Position numbers and translations under genes: made by a program. Below, one piece after another: positions 34,472 to 43,784 of a stretch of 64,000 bases of DNA. The notes under the pieces are model-generated. The model had not been told where the DNA came from and ran no database searches. It was given only the letters and a program-made list of their open reading frames with translations. Origin of the DNA: HGM04593 sp045661225 (GTDB lineage: Bacteria; Bacteroidota; Bacteroidia; Bacteroidales; Bacteroidaceae); contig JAZRFF010000003.1 of NCBI GenBank assembly GCA_045661225.1, positions 127,686 through 191,685 on the forward strand. Reading direction: 5' to 3'. How positions within the stretch are numbered: the stretch's first letter is position 1; every line of letters starts with the position of its first letter.

Positions 34472-34632
34472 CATACTTCTATATTAAATAACGTATGTTA
34501 ATCTTTATACATAAAAACACATATTCAACACCTTATGCTTTTATAAATTACATAAAATCACTAATTTTGCAACTGACATAAAAACACAAAAAACATTCCT
34601 TATTATTTGCAATAATCATAAACAGTATACAT

Positions 34633-36681
34633 ATGAAAAGAATTTTACTATCAATTCTCTGTTTTCTGGCAATAGCATTAAATGCGAATGCCGAAACCTA
34701 CACACACAAATTCGCCAGTGGTCAACTGACAACAGCAGGAGGCGAAGTAACACTGAGCGACGTTGTATGGAACGCCACCGAAGCGGTAAGCATCGGTTGG
34801 AACAACACAAAAGGAATACAGTTCGGCAGCACTGATGCCTGCAACACATTCTATCAATTAAGTACACAGGCTTTTGCCGGCTGCAAAATAAGAAGCATCA
34901 CCGTAAACAGCAGCACTGCAGCAAAAGGCGATGCAAAACTGACCATAAAGGTTGGCAACGAAACCTCGGGCGAGATTTCTCTTTCAACATCAGCCAAAGA
35001 CTACACTCACAGTTTCGACAATGCAACAGGAGAGATAACTATAAGCTGGACAGCTGCTAATCGCGCATATTATGTAAAATCAATCACCATAGACTACGCG
35101 CCCGATGCCAGCACCTTTAATGTACCCGCACCGGAATTCAAGACAACTCCCGGAATATATGCCAACAGCGTAAAGGTCATTGCAGAGACAACCGAGCAAA
35201 CAGCAGCTATTTACTACACAACAGACGGAACAATCCCCTGCTACGAGGACTACGTGAACGAAACAGGAACCACAAACAGCAGTCGCACCTGGCAGATTAT
35301 TTGCGACCTTACAAGCACTACAACCATCAAAGCTATGAGCGTAATTGTTGATGGCGAAAGCGTTTACAAGAGCGAGGTTAGTGAAGCTGCGTTCTACGTA
35401 TCGCCACACAAACCCTACATTCTTGCAACAGCAATAGAATCGGGTAACAAATATGCAATGATAGCAGCCGACAGTGCAGCCTGCCACATCTACGATGCCA
35501 CAGCAACAGGCAACCTACCCACTCGTGCAGCCATTGCGCCCAACGACAAATTTATCGAAACAGTTGAGTGCGCCGGATACACTTTTACCGCAATAGGCGG
35601 AGAATACACAATACAAGATATTCTTGGTCGCTACATTGTACAAAACGGAACAGAACCGACCTTCAAGGCTACAGCCGAAAAGCCCTCAACCGGTGCAACC
35701 TGGAGTGTAACCATCAGCAACGAAGGTTATGCAACAATCAGCAATGCGGCAGGATACGCCATCTACTTTAATGAAGAGAATGCCACATACGGTTGCTACC
35801 AACCATCAAATACCACAACCCTGCACCTGCCCCGATTATACAAGCAACGCGAGTATCCCGAATACACAATTCTTCCGGCAAGCCTGAGTAGCATCGACAA
35901 GTTCGAGTATCTTACGATATCTTGTAACGAAGGTATCGGTACAAGCAACCTCAAGGCCACAGCCAGCGGTTTCGAGATTGAGGTACCCCTTACCTGCACA
36001 CAGATTGACGAAAAGACGCTCAAATTCACCCCCGCAGCCCCAATTACAACCAAGAACAACACCAACCTCCAGATAAACATCACCGGCGACATTATTCTGA
36101 ACCCGGGAGGCATACAGATGGCACTCCCCATCAGTACGCGCTACGGAGTAAAGACACTCGCTTCGTACACAATAATCGGCGACGCCGAGGCTGCCAGAAT
36201 TATCGAGGTAAGCCCAGCCAACGGTTCTACAGTAGAAGAACTATCATATTTTATATTCACAATGAGCTACTACGCCGACCACTCTACCGACGGAGCACTA
36301 CAGCCTCGATTACACCTCGAAGGCAGCGAGACGCTTATCCCACTCGAAAAAACTCCCGAGAACGGTAGCGGAGGCTTTACAAAAATGGATCAAGTTGCAC
36401 TCAAGACTTCGGAGCCGGTTCTTGAAAACGGAATTTACATTCTTGAAATACCCACAGGCTACTTCACCGATGGTAACGGCAAGGAGATTACAGGCGTGAC
36501 ACTGCGCTACATTGTCAAGAACGAGACCGCCATTGACGAGGTTCTTGCCGATGAGACAAATGGTTGGACAATACACAACGCTTGCGGAATCAAGATTCTT
36601 GAAACCACAAATGCAACCGAACTAAACGCACTGCCCTCCGGTTTCTACATAGTAAATGGTATAAAGGTATTCAAAAAGTAA
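34633..36681 (+). CDS. Secreted protein with chitobiase-C-like domain and type IX-like C-terminus
   Basis: A 682-residue exported protein (signal peptide to about residue 20, ANA). Residues about 22-155 look like a beta-sandwich. Residues about 165-260 resemble the CHB_HEX_C domain (TTPGIYANSVKVIAETTEQ then AAIYYTTDGTIP), an accessory module common in surface glycosidases. Further beta domains follow (about 270-400 and 410-620). The last 40 residues (GWTIHNACGIKILETTNATE, then LPSGFYIVNGIKVFKK) match the pattern of C-terminal sorting signals in Bacteroidales surface proteins. No catalytic domain was recognised. Single-gene unit with its own terminator. Probably a surface-attached adhesin or binding protein. 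Confidence 0.7.
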   Translation: MKRILLSILCFLAIALNANAETYTHKFASGQLTTAGGEVTLSDVVWNATEAVSIGWNNTKGIQFGSTDACNTFYQLSTQAFAGCKIRSITVNSSTAAKGDAKLTIKVGNETSGEISLSTSAKDYTHSFDNATGEITISWTAANRAYYVKSITIDYAPDASTFNVPAPEFKTTPGIYANSVKVIAETTEQTAAIYYTTDGTIPCYEDYVNETGTTNSSRTWQIICDLTSTTTIKAMSVIVDGESVYKSEVSEAAFYVSPHKPYILATAIESGNKYAMIAADSAACHIYDATATGNLPTRAAIAPNDKFIETVECAGYTFTAIGGEYTIQDILGRYIVQNGTEPTFKATAEKPSTGATWSVTISNEGYATISNAAGYAIYFNEENATYGCYQPSNTTTLHLPRLYKQREYPEYTILPASLSSIDKFEYLTISCNEGIGTSNLKATASGFEIEVPLTCTQIDEKTLKFTPAAPITTKNNTNLQINITGDIILNPGGIQMALPISTRYGVKTLASYTIIGDAEAARIIEVSPANGSTVEELSYFIFTMSYYADHSTDGALQPRLHLEGSETLIPLEKTPENGSGGFTKMDQVALKTSEPVLENGIYILEIPTGYFTDGNGKEITGVTLRYIVKNETAIDEVLADETNGWTIHNACGIKILETTNATELNALPSGFYIVNGIKVFKK

Positions 36682-36697
36682 TTCACAAAAGCCACAG

Positions 36698-36728
36698 AAA
36701 AAGACGGAGTACCCTCCGTCTTTTTTTT
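36698..36728 (+). terminator. Intrinsic terminator after the secreted protein gene
   Basis: AAAAAGACGGAG, loop TACC, CTCCGTC then eight T. It starts 17 nt past the stop codon; a textbook Rho-independent terminator. Confidence 0.92.
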
Positions 36729-36812
36729 ATCCACTAATCACGAAACATATGTCTATACCACGTAAAAACAAAATCTTTCCATATAAATAACATTATAATC
36801 GATTTTTATTTT

Positions 36813-36820
36813 TATATTCG
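36813..36820 (+). promoter_or_regulatory. Putative -7 element for the DUF349 gene
   Basis: TATATTCG, 73 nt upstream of the ATG at 36894 and the same variant as before porQ. No TTTG at the normal -33 distance. Confidence 0.35.
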
Positions 36821-36893
36821 CAGAATAAAGCAACGGCGGTAAACGAACGCTCATAAGAGCCAACGCCGCTATTAACCATAAAAAACAGAACAG

Positions 36894-38777
36894 ATGAGTG
36901 AAACAATTAAATCCGATGAACAGTTCAAGGAACTGAACATTGTGAGTACTCCTGAAGAGGCTGCAGATGCCGCTACGACTGAAATTATTGAGCAGAACAG
37001 CATTGAAGAGGAGGCTCCACGAGTGCAAGCTGAAGAGACAATGCCTCAACAAGAGAGTAGCGAAGAGTCAAGACCATCAACCCGTCAGGAGATTATCGAA
37101 CGCCTTGAGGTTATTGCCGCCGGCGACGAAGCACTCAGCTGTAGAGCCGAGGTTGAAGCCTTGAAGGTACTCTTCTACCGTATGCGCACAACCGAGATTG
37201 AGGCTGCCCACAAAGAGTATATTGCACAAGGCGGAGACGAAAACGCGTTTATTCCCCAAGCAGACAGCCTTGAAGAGCCTTTTAAAGCCTGTATGAACGC
37301 TATTAAAGCCAAGCGCAATGCGTGGCAGGCTGCACAAGAGCAAGAGATGAGAAACAACCTCGAGAAAAAAGAAGCACTCCTTGCACAGCTACAAGCACTT
37401 ATAGAAAAAGCCGCGCAAGACACCCCCGATGTAAATGAATTCAGAGCGTTGCAAGCACAGTGGAAAGAGATTAAAAACATTCCACAGGAGCACGTAACAT
37501 CGACGTGGAAGCAGTATCAGTTGCTTGTAGAACAATTCTATGACGTTCTGAAAATAAACCACGAGTTCCGTGAATACGACTTCAAGAAGAACCTCGAGAC
37601 AAAGATTCGTCTATGCGAGGCTGCCGAAGCCCTTGAGAATGACGAAGACATAATAAACGCATTCCGCCAACTGCAGCAGTTGCATAACGAGTTTCGCGAG
37701 ACCGGTCCTGTGGCACAAGAACTGCGCGAGGAAATTTGGACACGTTTCAAGACAGCATCGACCAACATCAATCGTCGCCACCAAGAACACTTTGAAGCCA
37801 AGAAAGAGGCTGAGAAGGAGAATCTCGACAAGAAGAGTGCAATTTGCGAACAGATTGAAAGCATAGAGTACGCAGCGCTTACCACATACCAGGCTTGGAA
37901 CAACGCGACACAGCAAATACTCTCCTTGCAAACAGAGTGGAAGGAGATTGGCTTTGCGCCACAAAAGATGAACCTTAAAATATTCGAACGTTTCCGTGCC
38001 GCTTGCGACGAATTCTTCAAGCGTAAGAGCGAATTTTTCAAGGAGGCAAAAAACCTGCTCAACAGCAACCTTGAGCGCAAGAAAGAACTATGCGAACAGG
38101 CCGAGTTGTTGAAGGACAGCGAAGAGTGGAAAGCGACTGCCGACAAACTCACAAAACTGCAAAAAGAATGGAAACTCATAGGTGCTGTACCACAGAAGCA
38201 CTCCGAAGCCTTGTGGAAACGTTTCACAGCAGCTTGCGACACATTCTTTGAGCGACGCAACGCAGCTACATCGTCACAGCGCTCGATTGAACAAGAAAAT
38301 CTCAAGCAAAAACGCGAGATTATCGAAGCTATCAAGAGCATCGACACCACACTCCCCGCCGATGAGCAGACAAAGCAAATATCAGCACTCAGCGAAAAAT
38401 GGAACAGCATAGGTTTTGTGCCATTCAAGGAGAAAGACAAGATTTACAAAGAGTACAAGCAAGCCATAAACAGCATCTACGAGAAATTACACGTAAATGC
38501 CAACGAGCGCAAACTTGCAAACTTCCGCAACAACATAGGCAAGAGCGGCAATAGCCTGCAACGCGAACGCGACCATCTCATTCGCCAATACGAGACACTG
38601 AAAAACGAGATTTCCACCTACGAGAACAACCTTGGATTCCTCAGTGCTTCGAACAAGAAAGGCGAAAGCCTTGTAGACGTTATGCGCCAGAAAGTCGAGA
38701 AGCTCAAGCAAGATGCCGAAGTTATATTAAAGAAGATTCGCCTTGTAGAAGACGAGATTGAGAAAGAAGGCAAGTAA
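36894..38777 (+). CDS. DUF349 repeat protein
   Basis: A 627-residue, very charged, all-helical cytoplasmic protein. After an acidic Glu/Gln-rich N-terminal region (about 1-60) come at least five tandem DUF349 units of about 75 residues, each with a Trp-Lys core such as ALQAQWKEIKNIPQEHVTST, LQTEWKEIGFAPQKMNLKIF, LQKEWKLIGAVPQKHSEALW and LSEKWNSIGFVPFKEKDKIY. The C-terminus is a coiled coil (REDHLIRQYE region to VEKLKQDAEVILKKIRLVED). The domain is widespread but its function is not established. Single-gene unit closed by a palindromic terminator. Confidence 0.88.
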   Translation: MSETIKSDEQFKELNIVSTPEEAADAATTEIIEQNSIEEEAPRVQAEETMPQQESSEESRPSTRQEIIERLEVIAAGDEALSCRAEVEALKVLFYRMRTTEIEAAHKEYIAQGGDENAFIPQADSLEEPFKACMNAIKAKRNAWQAAQEQEMRNNLEKKEALLAQLQALIEKAAQDTPDVNEFRALQAQWKEIKNIPQEHVTSTWKQYQLLVEQFYDVLKINHEFREYDFKKNLETKIRLCEAAEALENDEDIINAFRQLQQLHNEFRETGPVAQELREEIWTRFKTASTNINRRHQEHFEAKKEAEKENLDKKSAICEQIESIEYAALTTYQAWNNATQQILSLQTEWKEIGFAPQKMNLKIFERFRAACDEFFKRKSEFFKEAKNLLNSNLERKKELCEQAELLKDSEEWKATADKLTKLQKEWKLIGAVPQKHSEALWKRFTAACDTFFERRNAATSSQRSIEQENLKQKREIIEAIKSIDTTLPADEQTKQISALSEKWNSIGFVPFKEKDKIYKEYKQAINSIYEKLHVNANERKLANFRNNIGKSGNSLQRERDHLIRQYETLKNEISTYENNLGFLSASNKKGESLVDVMRQKVEKLKQDAEVILKKIRLVEDEIEKEGK

Positions 38778-38794
38778 AAACAAACCTATCCACA

Positions 38795-38836
38795 AAACAG
38801 TTAAGGCTCTCTAAATTTAGAGAGCCTTAACTGTTT
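38795..38836 (+). terminator. Perfect 42-bp palindrome after the DUF349 gene
   Basis: Two 21-bp arms meet without spacer at AAA|TTT between 38815 and 38816. It starts 17 nt after the stop. The descending arm ends CTGTTT. Same design and length as the palindrome at 34430-34471 but unrelated in sequence. Confidence 0.7.
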
Positions 38837-38948
38837 ATAATATTGCAAAAACACATCAAGCAAGAAAATAAGTGAACAACGCAAGACATCACCCCCCCAA
38901 TACTTTAGATTTAAATATCTCCGGAACCTCTAGAGTACTGCATCTAAA

Positions 38949-38977
38949 CAAAAAGGCGAGCCATAAAGACCCGCCTT
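38949..38977 (-). terminator. Terminator after secG
   Basis: On the minus strand AAGGCGGG and CTCGCCTT form a stem (one G-U pair) with a 9-12-nt loop, followed by TTTTG. It lies 23 nt past the secG stop. Confidence 0.8.
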
Positions 38978-39000
38978 ACTCTTAATTCAATACCAACAGA

Positions 39001-39309
39001 TTACTCGGCATCGGGAGCCACAGGAGACTGAGGAAGCTCGTTAACAGCATTCTCAATTACCGGGCTGAGACTATTTGCGCTGACCTCCTTTGGAAGAGAG
39101 TGAGCAGCCAAAATACTAATTACCACCATAAAGACAGCAAGAGTCCAGGTAGCCTTCTCAAGAAAATCGGTAGTCTTTCTAACACCCATAATCTGGTTCG
39201 AAGAGGCAAAGCCTGCAGCAAGACCACCACCCTTTGAGTTCTGAATCAATACTATTCCGCACATCAACACCGATGCAATCACAATCAGTATAACACAAAG
39301 CAAATACAT
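39001..39309 (-). CDS. secG: Preprotein translocase subunit SecG
   Basis: A 102-residue inner-membrane protein of the SecYEG channel. It has two membrane spans (about 2-21, LLCVILIVIASVLMCGIVLI; about 53-71, WTLAVFMVVISILAAHS) separated by the conserved cytoplasmic loop QNSKGGGLAAGFASSNQIMG. The C-terminal tail is acidic and Pro-rich. It follows the TPR gene with 1 nt between and is last in the regulator-lptE-TPR-secG operon, an order shared by Bacteroidales. Confidence 0.92.
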   Translation of the reverse strand: MYLLCVILIVIASVLMCGIVLIQNSKGGGLAAGFASSNQIMGVRKTTDFLEKATWTLAVFMVVISILAAHSLPKEVSANSLSPVIENAVNELPQSPVAPDAE

Positions 39310-39310
39310 A

Positions 39311-40027
39311 CTAATTTCTTTTTATATGTTTTATTATTTTTTCTAAAAATCTTATTTGGTCTGCAAAGTAACGATTTTTATTCGGATATTCCAAACATAA
39401 TCGTTTAATAATTTCAAGAGCTTTCTCATATTTACCCTGTTTTATGTAAATATTCGCAAGAGTCTCGGTAAAGAAAGAGGATTCTGCCGGAGTTTCATCG
39501 GCCACAGCCGAAGCCTCGGGGTGCGTTTCGGGCACATTATCGCCACGCAAATCAAAAGTAATTTTCTCATTATCACCGGCAAGAAAGTCATCTATCAGGT
39601 CCTGCCCTCGCAGCTCGGGTACCGGAGTACTCACCCTGTCGCTATTCTTTAAATATGCCGACACATAATCGACTGCAGCCGCACCCTCGGCCTCAAGCGA
39701 GAATGAGTCAGACGGCAACGTACTCAGGAATGCGTCTATCAGCGACATTGTTCTGTCTACCGGAAGTTCCTCTGCCGGTTCATCAGGCACAACCGCAGCC
39801 CCATAGCCGGCCATAAGTTCAAAAACCGGCCAACGGCTTTTCAGGCAAAGCGCAGCCTTGCGCATCTCTTTACCAAAGTCAATGTCGTGAAGAAGGTAAA
39901 GGTTCTTTAGCATAAGCAATCGCGCAACGTCAAAGTAGGGGTATTTACCTACTATCAGGCGCAATTCGTAGAGCGTGTCACGATTCAAGCGCTCGGGGTG
40001 TGCTATATAGGTTGACAATCTCTCCAT
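39311..40027 (-). CDS. TPR-containing protein of the lptE-secG operon
   Basis: A 238-residue soluble protein with no signal peptide. The N-terminal part (MERLSTYIAHPERLNRDTLY) is helical; the middle is acidic and low in complexity; the C-terminus holds one or two tetratricopeptide motifs (FFTETLANIYIKQGKYEKAL, EIIKRLCLEYPNKNRYFADQ). The strict position between lptE (2 nt) and secG (1 nt) suggests a cell-envelope-related accessory role, but none is established. Confidence 0.78.
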   Translation of the reverse strand: MERLSTYIAHPERLNRDTLYELRLIVGKYPYFDVARLLMLKNLYLLHDIDFGKEMRKAALCLKSRWPVFELMAGYGAAVVPDEPAEELPVDRTMSLIDAFLSTLPSDSFSLEAEGAAAVDYVSAYLKNSDRVSTPVPELRGQDLIDDFLAGDNEKITFDLRGDNVPETHPEASAVADETPAESSFFTETLANIYIKQGKYEKALEIIKRLCLEYPNKNRYFADQIRFLEKIIKHIKRN

Positions 40028-40029
40028 CG

Positions 40030-40548
40030 TTACCAGTTTGCAACAGCTGCATTAAAGACAGCCTCAACAATTTCCTTAATCATCTGCGTCACAAGTTCCT
40101 CTTGTACCGAATCGAGCGATTGTGTGGCATCAAAGTCGCGTGTTGCGCTGAACTGGCGCTCAAAATCCTCGTCGTGGTTGGTATTGTTTGTAAAACGCAC
40201 ATTAACAGTCATCTTCAACTGAACCAACGAAGAGTAGCCTGTTGACGACACTGACTTATTCAGCTGGTCGTACGCAACAATTTCGCCATCGAGCTCAAGG
40301 TCGCCGCCACGGCTTACCTGTGCAAGCTTTGTCTGCTGCACAAACATATCGTTAAGAGCCTCGTTGAACATAGGCGCCATAGGTCCCCACTGGTAAGGCG
40401 CACGGTTTTGAAACTGCGTCATCGATATTGTTTTTACTTTGGCATAGTCTATAGAGGCTCCGGTGAACTTATAGCTCACTGTACACCCGACAAGCAGCAG
40501 CGCAAACAACGCCGGCACTAAACCGCGCAATAATTTATTCAATGCCAT
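40030..40548 (-). CDS. lptE: LptE-family LPS-assembly lipoprotein
   Basis: A 172-residue outer-membrane lipoprotein (lipobox LLVGCTVS, Cys22) of the family that plugs and supports LptD in lipopolysaccharide insertion. The mature start CTVSYKFTGASIDYAKVKTI and the following N-rich strand FQNRAPYQWGPMAP are typical of the Bacteroidota form. The later part has two helices (EELVTQMIKEIVEAVFNAAV). It overlaps the upstream regulator gene by 14 bp. Confidence 0.85.
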   Translation of the reverse strand: MALNKLLRGLVPALFALLLVGCTVSYKFTGASIDYAKVKTISMTQFQNRAPYQWGPMAPMFNEALNDMFVQQTKLAQVSRGGDLELDGEIVAYDQLNKSVSSTGYSSLVQLKMTVNVRFTNNTNHDEDFERQFSATRDFDATQSLDSVQEELVTQMIKEIVEAVFNAAVANW

Positions 40549-41752
40549 ACTCCTTTATTTTTCTATACAATGTACGTTCCGATATATTCAACTCCTTTGC
40601 CGCATTCCTGCGCTTGCCCCTGTTTCTCTCAAGCGCTGTAAGAATAGTTTTCTTTTCTACATCATCGAGCGACATTGCCTCCTCGACATATTCATCGGCG
40701 CCACTCAAAGTATCATAATGCGGTATCTGTGGCTGTAAATGATAGGTCGGTTGCTGCACTAACGACACCTCTTGTGCATCGGTATAATAGGGTACGTGCT
40801 CGACAGTCTCCTTGTTCATCGCACGCAGACTCTCTATCTGGTTTTTCAGTTCTGTAATGTCGCGACGCATATCAAAAAGCACACTGTAGAGTATCTCTCT
40901 TTCACTCTCGAAACTCTTTCTGTCACTGCGCTGCCCGGCCAACATAGGGAGGTTTGCTCCCCGTTCCTGCGGAAGGTAACGCTGTAGCGTATCTCCGCCG
41001 ACCTCTCTGTTAAGTTCAAGAATTGATACCTGCTCGGCAATGTTCTTCAGTTGGCGAATATTACCCGGCCAAGAGTAGCGCATTAAAGCAAGATTCGCCC
41101 CTTCATCGAGCTGTACACGCGGAACATTGTATTTTGCAGCAAAGTCCATACAGAATTTCTTGAAGAGAAGCACTACATCTTCGCCACGCTTACGCAGCGG
41201 AGGTACTATTATAGGCACTGTGTTGAGACGATAATAGAGGTCCTCGCGGAAGCGTCCTTCGGCAATAGCCTCGGGAAGGTTCACATTTGTCGCACACACA
41301 ATGCGCACATCGGTTTTTTCGACCTCGGAAGAACCCACACGCAAAAATTCACCATTCTCGAGCACACGCAACAAACGTGCCTGCGTAGACATTGGCAACT
41401 CGGCAACCTCGTCAAGAAAGATTGTACCGCCGTCAGCTTCGCTAAAGTAGCCTTTGCGCTCATTTACAGCACCAGTAAAGGCACCTTTCACGTGTCCGAA
41501 CAGTTCTGAATCAATGGTACCCTCGGGAATTGCGCCACAGTTTACCGCAATATATTTACCGTGCTTGCGCACACTGTTCTGATGAATGATTTTTGGGAAA
41601 AACTCTTTTCCCACTCCACTCTCGCCGGTTATCAGTATCGTTAAGTCAGTATTTGCAACCTGAATAGCAGTATCTATCGCCCTAAGCAATGCCGGGTCGT
41701 TACCTATAATGCCAAACTGTTGCTTAACCTTTTGAATCTCCGCAATGTTCAT
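40535..41752 (-). CDS. RpoN (sigma-54)-type AAA+ transcription activator without receiver domain
   Basis: A 405-residue activator. Its AAA+ domain fills residues about 10-240: Walker A GESGVGKE (43-50), the sigma-54 contact loop GAFTGA (90-95), Walker B GGTIFLDEVAELP and the arginine-finger region LRKRGED. A linker of about 110 residues and a C-terminal Fis-type helix-turn-helix (KRRNAAKELNISERTLYRKI) follow. There is no N-terminal receiver or GAF domain, so control must come from elsewhere. It heads the operon with lptE and secG, suggesting coupling to envelope biogenesis. A 19-bp palindrome covers its -7 box. Confidence 0.92.
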   Translation of the reverse strand: MNIAEIQKVKQQFGIIGNDPALLRAIDTAIQVANTDLTILITGESGVGKEFFPKIIHQNSVRKHGKYIAVNCGAIPEGTIDSELFGHVKGAFTGAVNERKGYFSEADGGTIFLDEVAELPMSTQARLLRVLENGEFLRVGSSEVEKTDVRIVCATNVNLPEAIAEGRFREDLYYRLNTVPIIVPPLRKRGEDVVLLFKKFCMDFAAKYNVPRVQLDEGANLALMRYSWPGNIRQLKNIAEQVSILELNREVGGDTLQRYLPQERGANLPMLAGQRSDRKSFESEREILYSVLFDMRRDITELKNQIESLRAMNKETVEHVPYYTDAQEVSLVQQPTYHLQPQIPHYDTLSGADEYVEEAMSLDDVEKKTILTALERNRGKRRNAAKELNISERTLYRKIKEYGIE

Positions 41753-41766
41753 ACGCTCTTTAAACT

Positions 41767-41785
41767 TAATTTTGTGACAAAATTA
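41767..41785. promoter_or_regulatory. 19-bp palindrome over the promoter of the RpoN-type regulator
   Basis: TAATTTTGT-G-ACAAAATTA is a perfect inverted repeat with one central base. The minus-strand half contains a -7 element TAATTTTG (41785-41778) for the regulator gene, 26 nt from its ATG; by symmetry the plus strand has one too. It could be an operator, possibly for autoregulation. Confidence 0.5.
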
Positions 41786-41830
41786 CTTATTTTACCACAA
41801 AACCAAGCAAATTTGGCAGTTTTTTTTATT

Positions 41831-43684
41831 TTAGAACGGGAACAGCAACGGCAGGACGAATATCATAACAATGCCCAGAATTATTTGCAAAGGCAAGCCA
41901 ACCTTTACATAATCCGAGAATTTATACTGACCGGCCGGCATCACAAGAGCATTAGGTGGTGTCGAGAACGGCGAGGCAAAGCAGAGGCTGGCGCCCAGCG
42001 TTACCGCAAAAAGGAACGGCACAGGACTCACGCCTATAGCTACCGCACTGCTCATAGCAATGGGAGCCATCAATACCGCCGTTGCCGTATTACTGATGAA
42101 CATTGTCATAAATGACGTAGTGAAATATATTCCGCCCAAAAGCAACAGCGGGCTGTGGCCTCCAAGCGACGAGACAAGCGAGTTCGATATCAATGCCGAC
42201 ACGCCTGTCTTTTGCAGCGCTACAGACATTGGCATCATTGCTGCAATAAGCACAATACTCTCCCAATTTATTGTCTTATAAGCAGCTTCAACATTGCGGA
42301 AACAACCGGTCAGCACCATTAACAGACCGGCAATCATTACCGCTGTAACCGGTTCGATAGGTATAAAATCGAACACCATCACTGCAATCATCGCAAGCAT
42401 TATCACCGCTGCGACAGGCGCTTTGTAGTCAAGAGTTACCTTTGCAGCCTCTTCGAGCGGACGTCCGACAACAATCCATTCAGTACTCTCTTTCTCAAGA
42501 TTAGCAATATTATCCCACGCACCCTGCACAAGCAGTACGTCGCCAACGTGTATAGTCTCGTCGCCGATACCCTGAAGAATATATTTATTCTTGCGACAGA
42601 TACCAAGCACGCTCACATTATACCTTGTCCTGAATTCAACCTCCTTAATGGTTTTGTTGACCACCGACGAAGAGGACATTACCACAATCTCGGCAACACC
42701 AATATCGTAGAAATCAAGACCACTCTTGCCGTTGTTGTCATCGTCTGAGATAACCTGAAGTTTGTACTTGTCGGCAAAATCCTGCACTTTATCATTGGTT
42801 CCCGACACATAAAGTATGTCATCGACACGCAGAATGGTATCGGAGTCGGCTGCTTGCTGAACGACATTCTTTGACAACAGGTTACGCTGTCCTCGTTCAA
42901 TATGGCGCACCTCAATTACATTAAGCCCGAAGATTTTGCGTATATCAAGCTCGCCAATCATTTTCCCTATGAGCAAGGATTTTGAATCGACCTGCAGGCG
43001 ATAAAGATTATTCGCTATGCCATACTCCTTCACAAGAGTCTTAAGCGATTTTCCGCTACTGGCGCTTGCACCGCTCAATGCTCCGGGTTTCGAGAGATAC
43101 TTCTTGCTTAAAGGCAAAAGCAAAAGCGTACCAACGGTAGCACAGATAAGACCCACCGGCAAGAATGTAAAGAAGCCCAGCCCCTGATAACCGTTGCTCA
43201 CAAGCGTATCGTTAATAACAAGGTTGGGAGGGGTACCGATGAGTGTCATCATACCACTCATACTGCTGGCAAAGGCCAAAGGCATAAGCAAACGGCTCGG
43301 GTTCATTTTAACGCTCATTGCCATACTTACCACAATAGGAATCATAATAGCCACCGTACCCGTGTTGCTCACAAAGGCACCCATCAGCGAGGTCACAAGC
43401 ATCACAAGCACAAAGAGCCTTGTTTCGCTGTTACCGGCAAGTTTCATAAGTTTTGAACTTATCATCTTTGCCAGACCTGGCTGGAATATGGCACCGCCAA
43501 CCACAAACAGTCCGACCATCATTATAATAACGGTGCTCGAAAATCCCGAAAGAGCCTCGGCCGGAGTGAGAATGCCCAACACCATCAGCACCACTAATGC
43601 GCATAATGCCACAATGTCGGAACGGACCTTACCGCTGATAAAAAAGAATACCGAGAGCAACAGTACAACTATCGTTTCTATCAT
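41831..43684 (-). CDS. SLC13-type anion permease with two TrkA-C domains
   Basis: A 617-residue inner-membrane protein. An N-terminal set of about five to six spans contains GAFVSNTGTVAIMIPIVVSM and SSMSGMMTLIGTPPNLVIND, the SNT/NTP signatures of the DASS/SLC13 family. Two soluble RCK_C/TrkA-C domains follow (about 220-300 and 315-400), then the second membrane half with TSFMTMFISNTATAVLMAPI. Family members carry dicarboxylates, sulfate or other anions with Na+; the substrate here is not known. It ends 46 nt short of the 19-bp palindrome. Single-gene unit. Confidence 0.88.
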   Translation of the reverse strand: MIETIVVLLLSVFFFISGKVRSDIVALCALVVLMVLGILTPAEALSGFSSTVIIMMVGLFVVGGAIFQPGLAKMISSKLMKLAGNSETRLFVLVMLVTSLMGAFVSNTGTVAIMIPIVVSMAMSVKMNPSRLLMPLAFASSMSGMMTLIGTPPNLVINDTLVSNGYQGLGFFTFLPVGLICATVGTLLLLPLSKKYLSKPGALSGASASSGKSLKTLVKEYGIANNLYRLQVDSKSLLIGKMIGELDIRKIFGLNVIEVRHIERGQRNLLSKNVVQQAADSDTILRVDDILYVSGTNDKVQDFADKYKLQVISDDDNNGKSGLDFYDIGVAEIVVMSSSSVVNKTIKEVEFRTRYNVSVLGICRKNKYILQGIGDETIHVGDVLLVQGAWDNIANLEKESTEWIVVGRPLEEAAKVTLDYKAPVAAVIMLAMIAVMVFDFIPIEPVTAVMIAGLLMVLTGCFRNVEAAYKTINWESIVLIAAMMPMSVALQKTGVSALISNSLVSSLGGHSPLLLLGGIYFTTSFMTMFISNTATAVLMAPIAMSSAVAIGVSPVPFLFAVTLGASLCFASPFSTPPNALVMPAGQYKFSDYVKVGLPLQIILGIVMIFVLPLLFPF

Positions 43685-43784
43685 ATATTATTAAATTTTC
43701 AATTTATTCTGCAAAGTTAAAAGTTTAATCTCAAAATCAAAGTAAAAAGCGGAACCGTGAAGCAATTTATAGTAAAAAAATCAT

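Noticed and set aside
37538..38440. 300-codon frame on the minus strand opposite the DUF349 gene
   Set aside because: Its translation is Ser/Cys/Phe/Arg-rich, as expected from the complement of Lys/Glu/Ala codons; the DUF349 repeats on the plus strand are clear.
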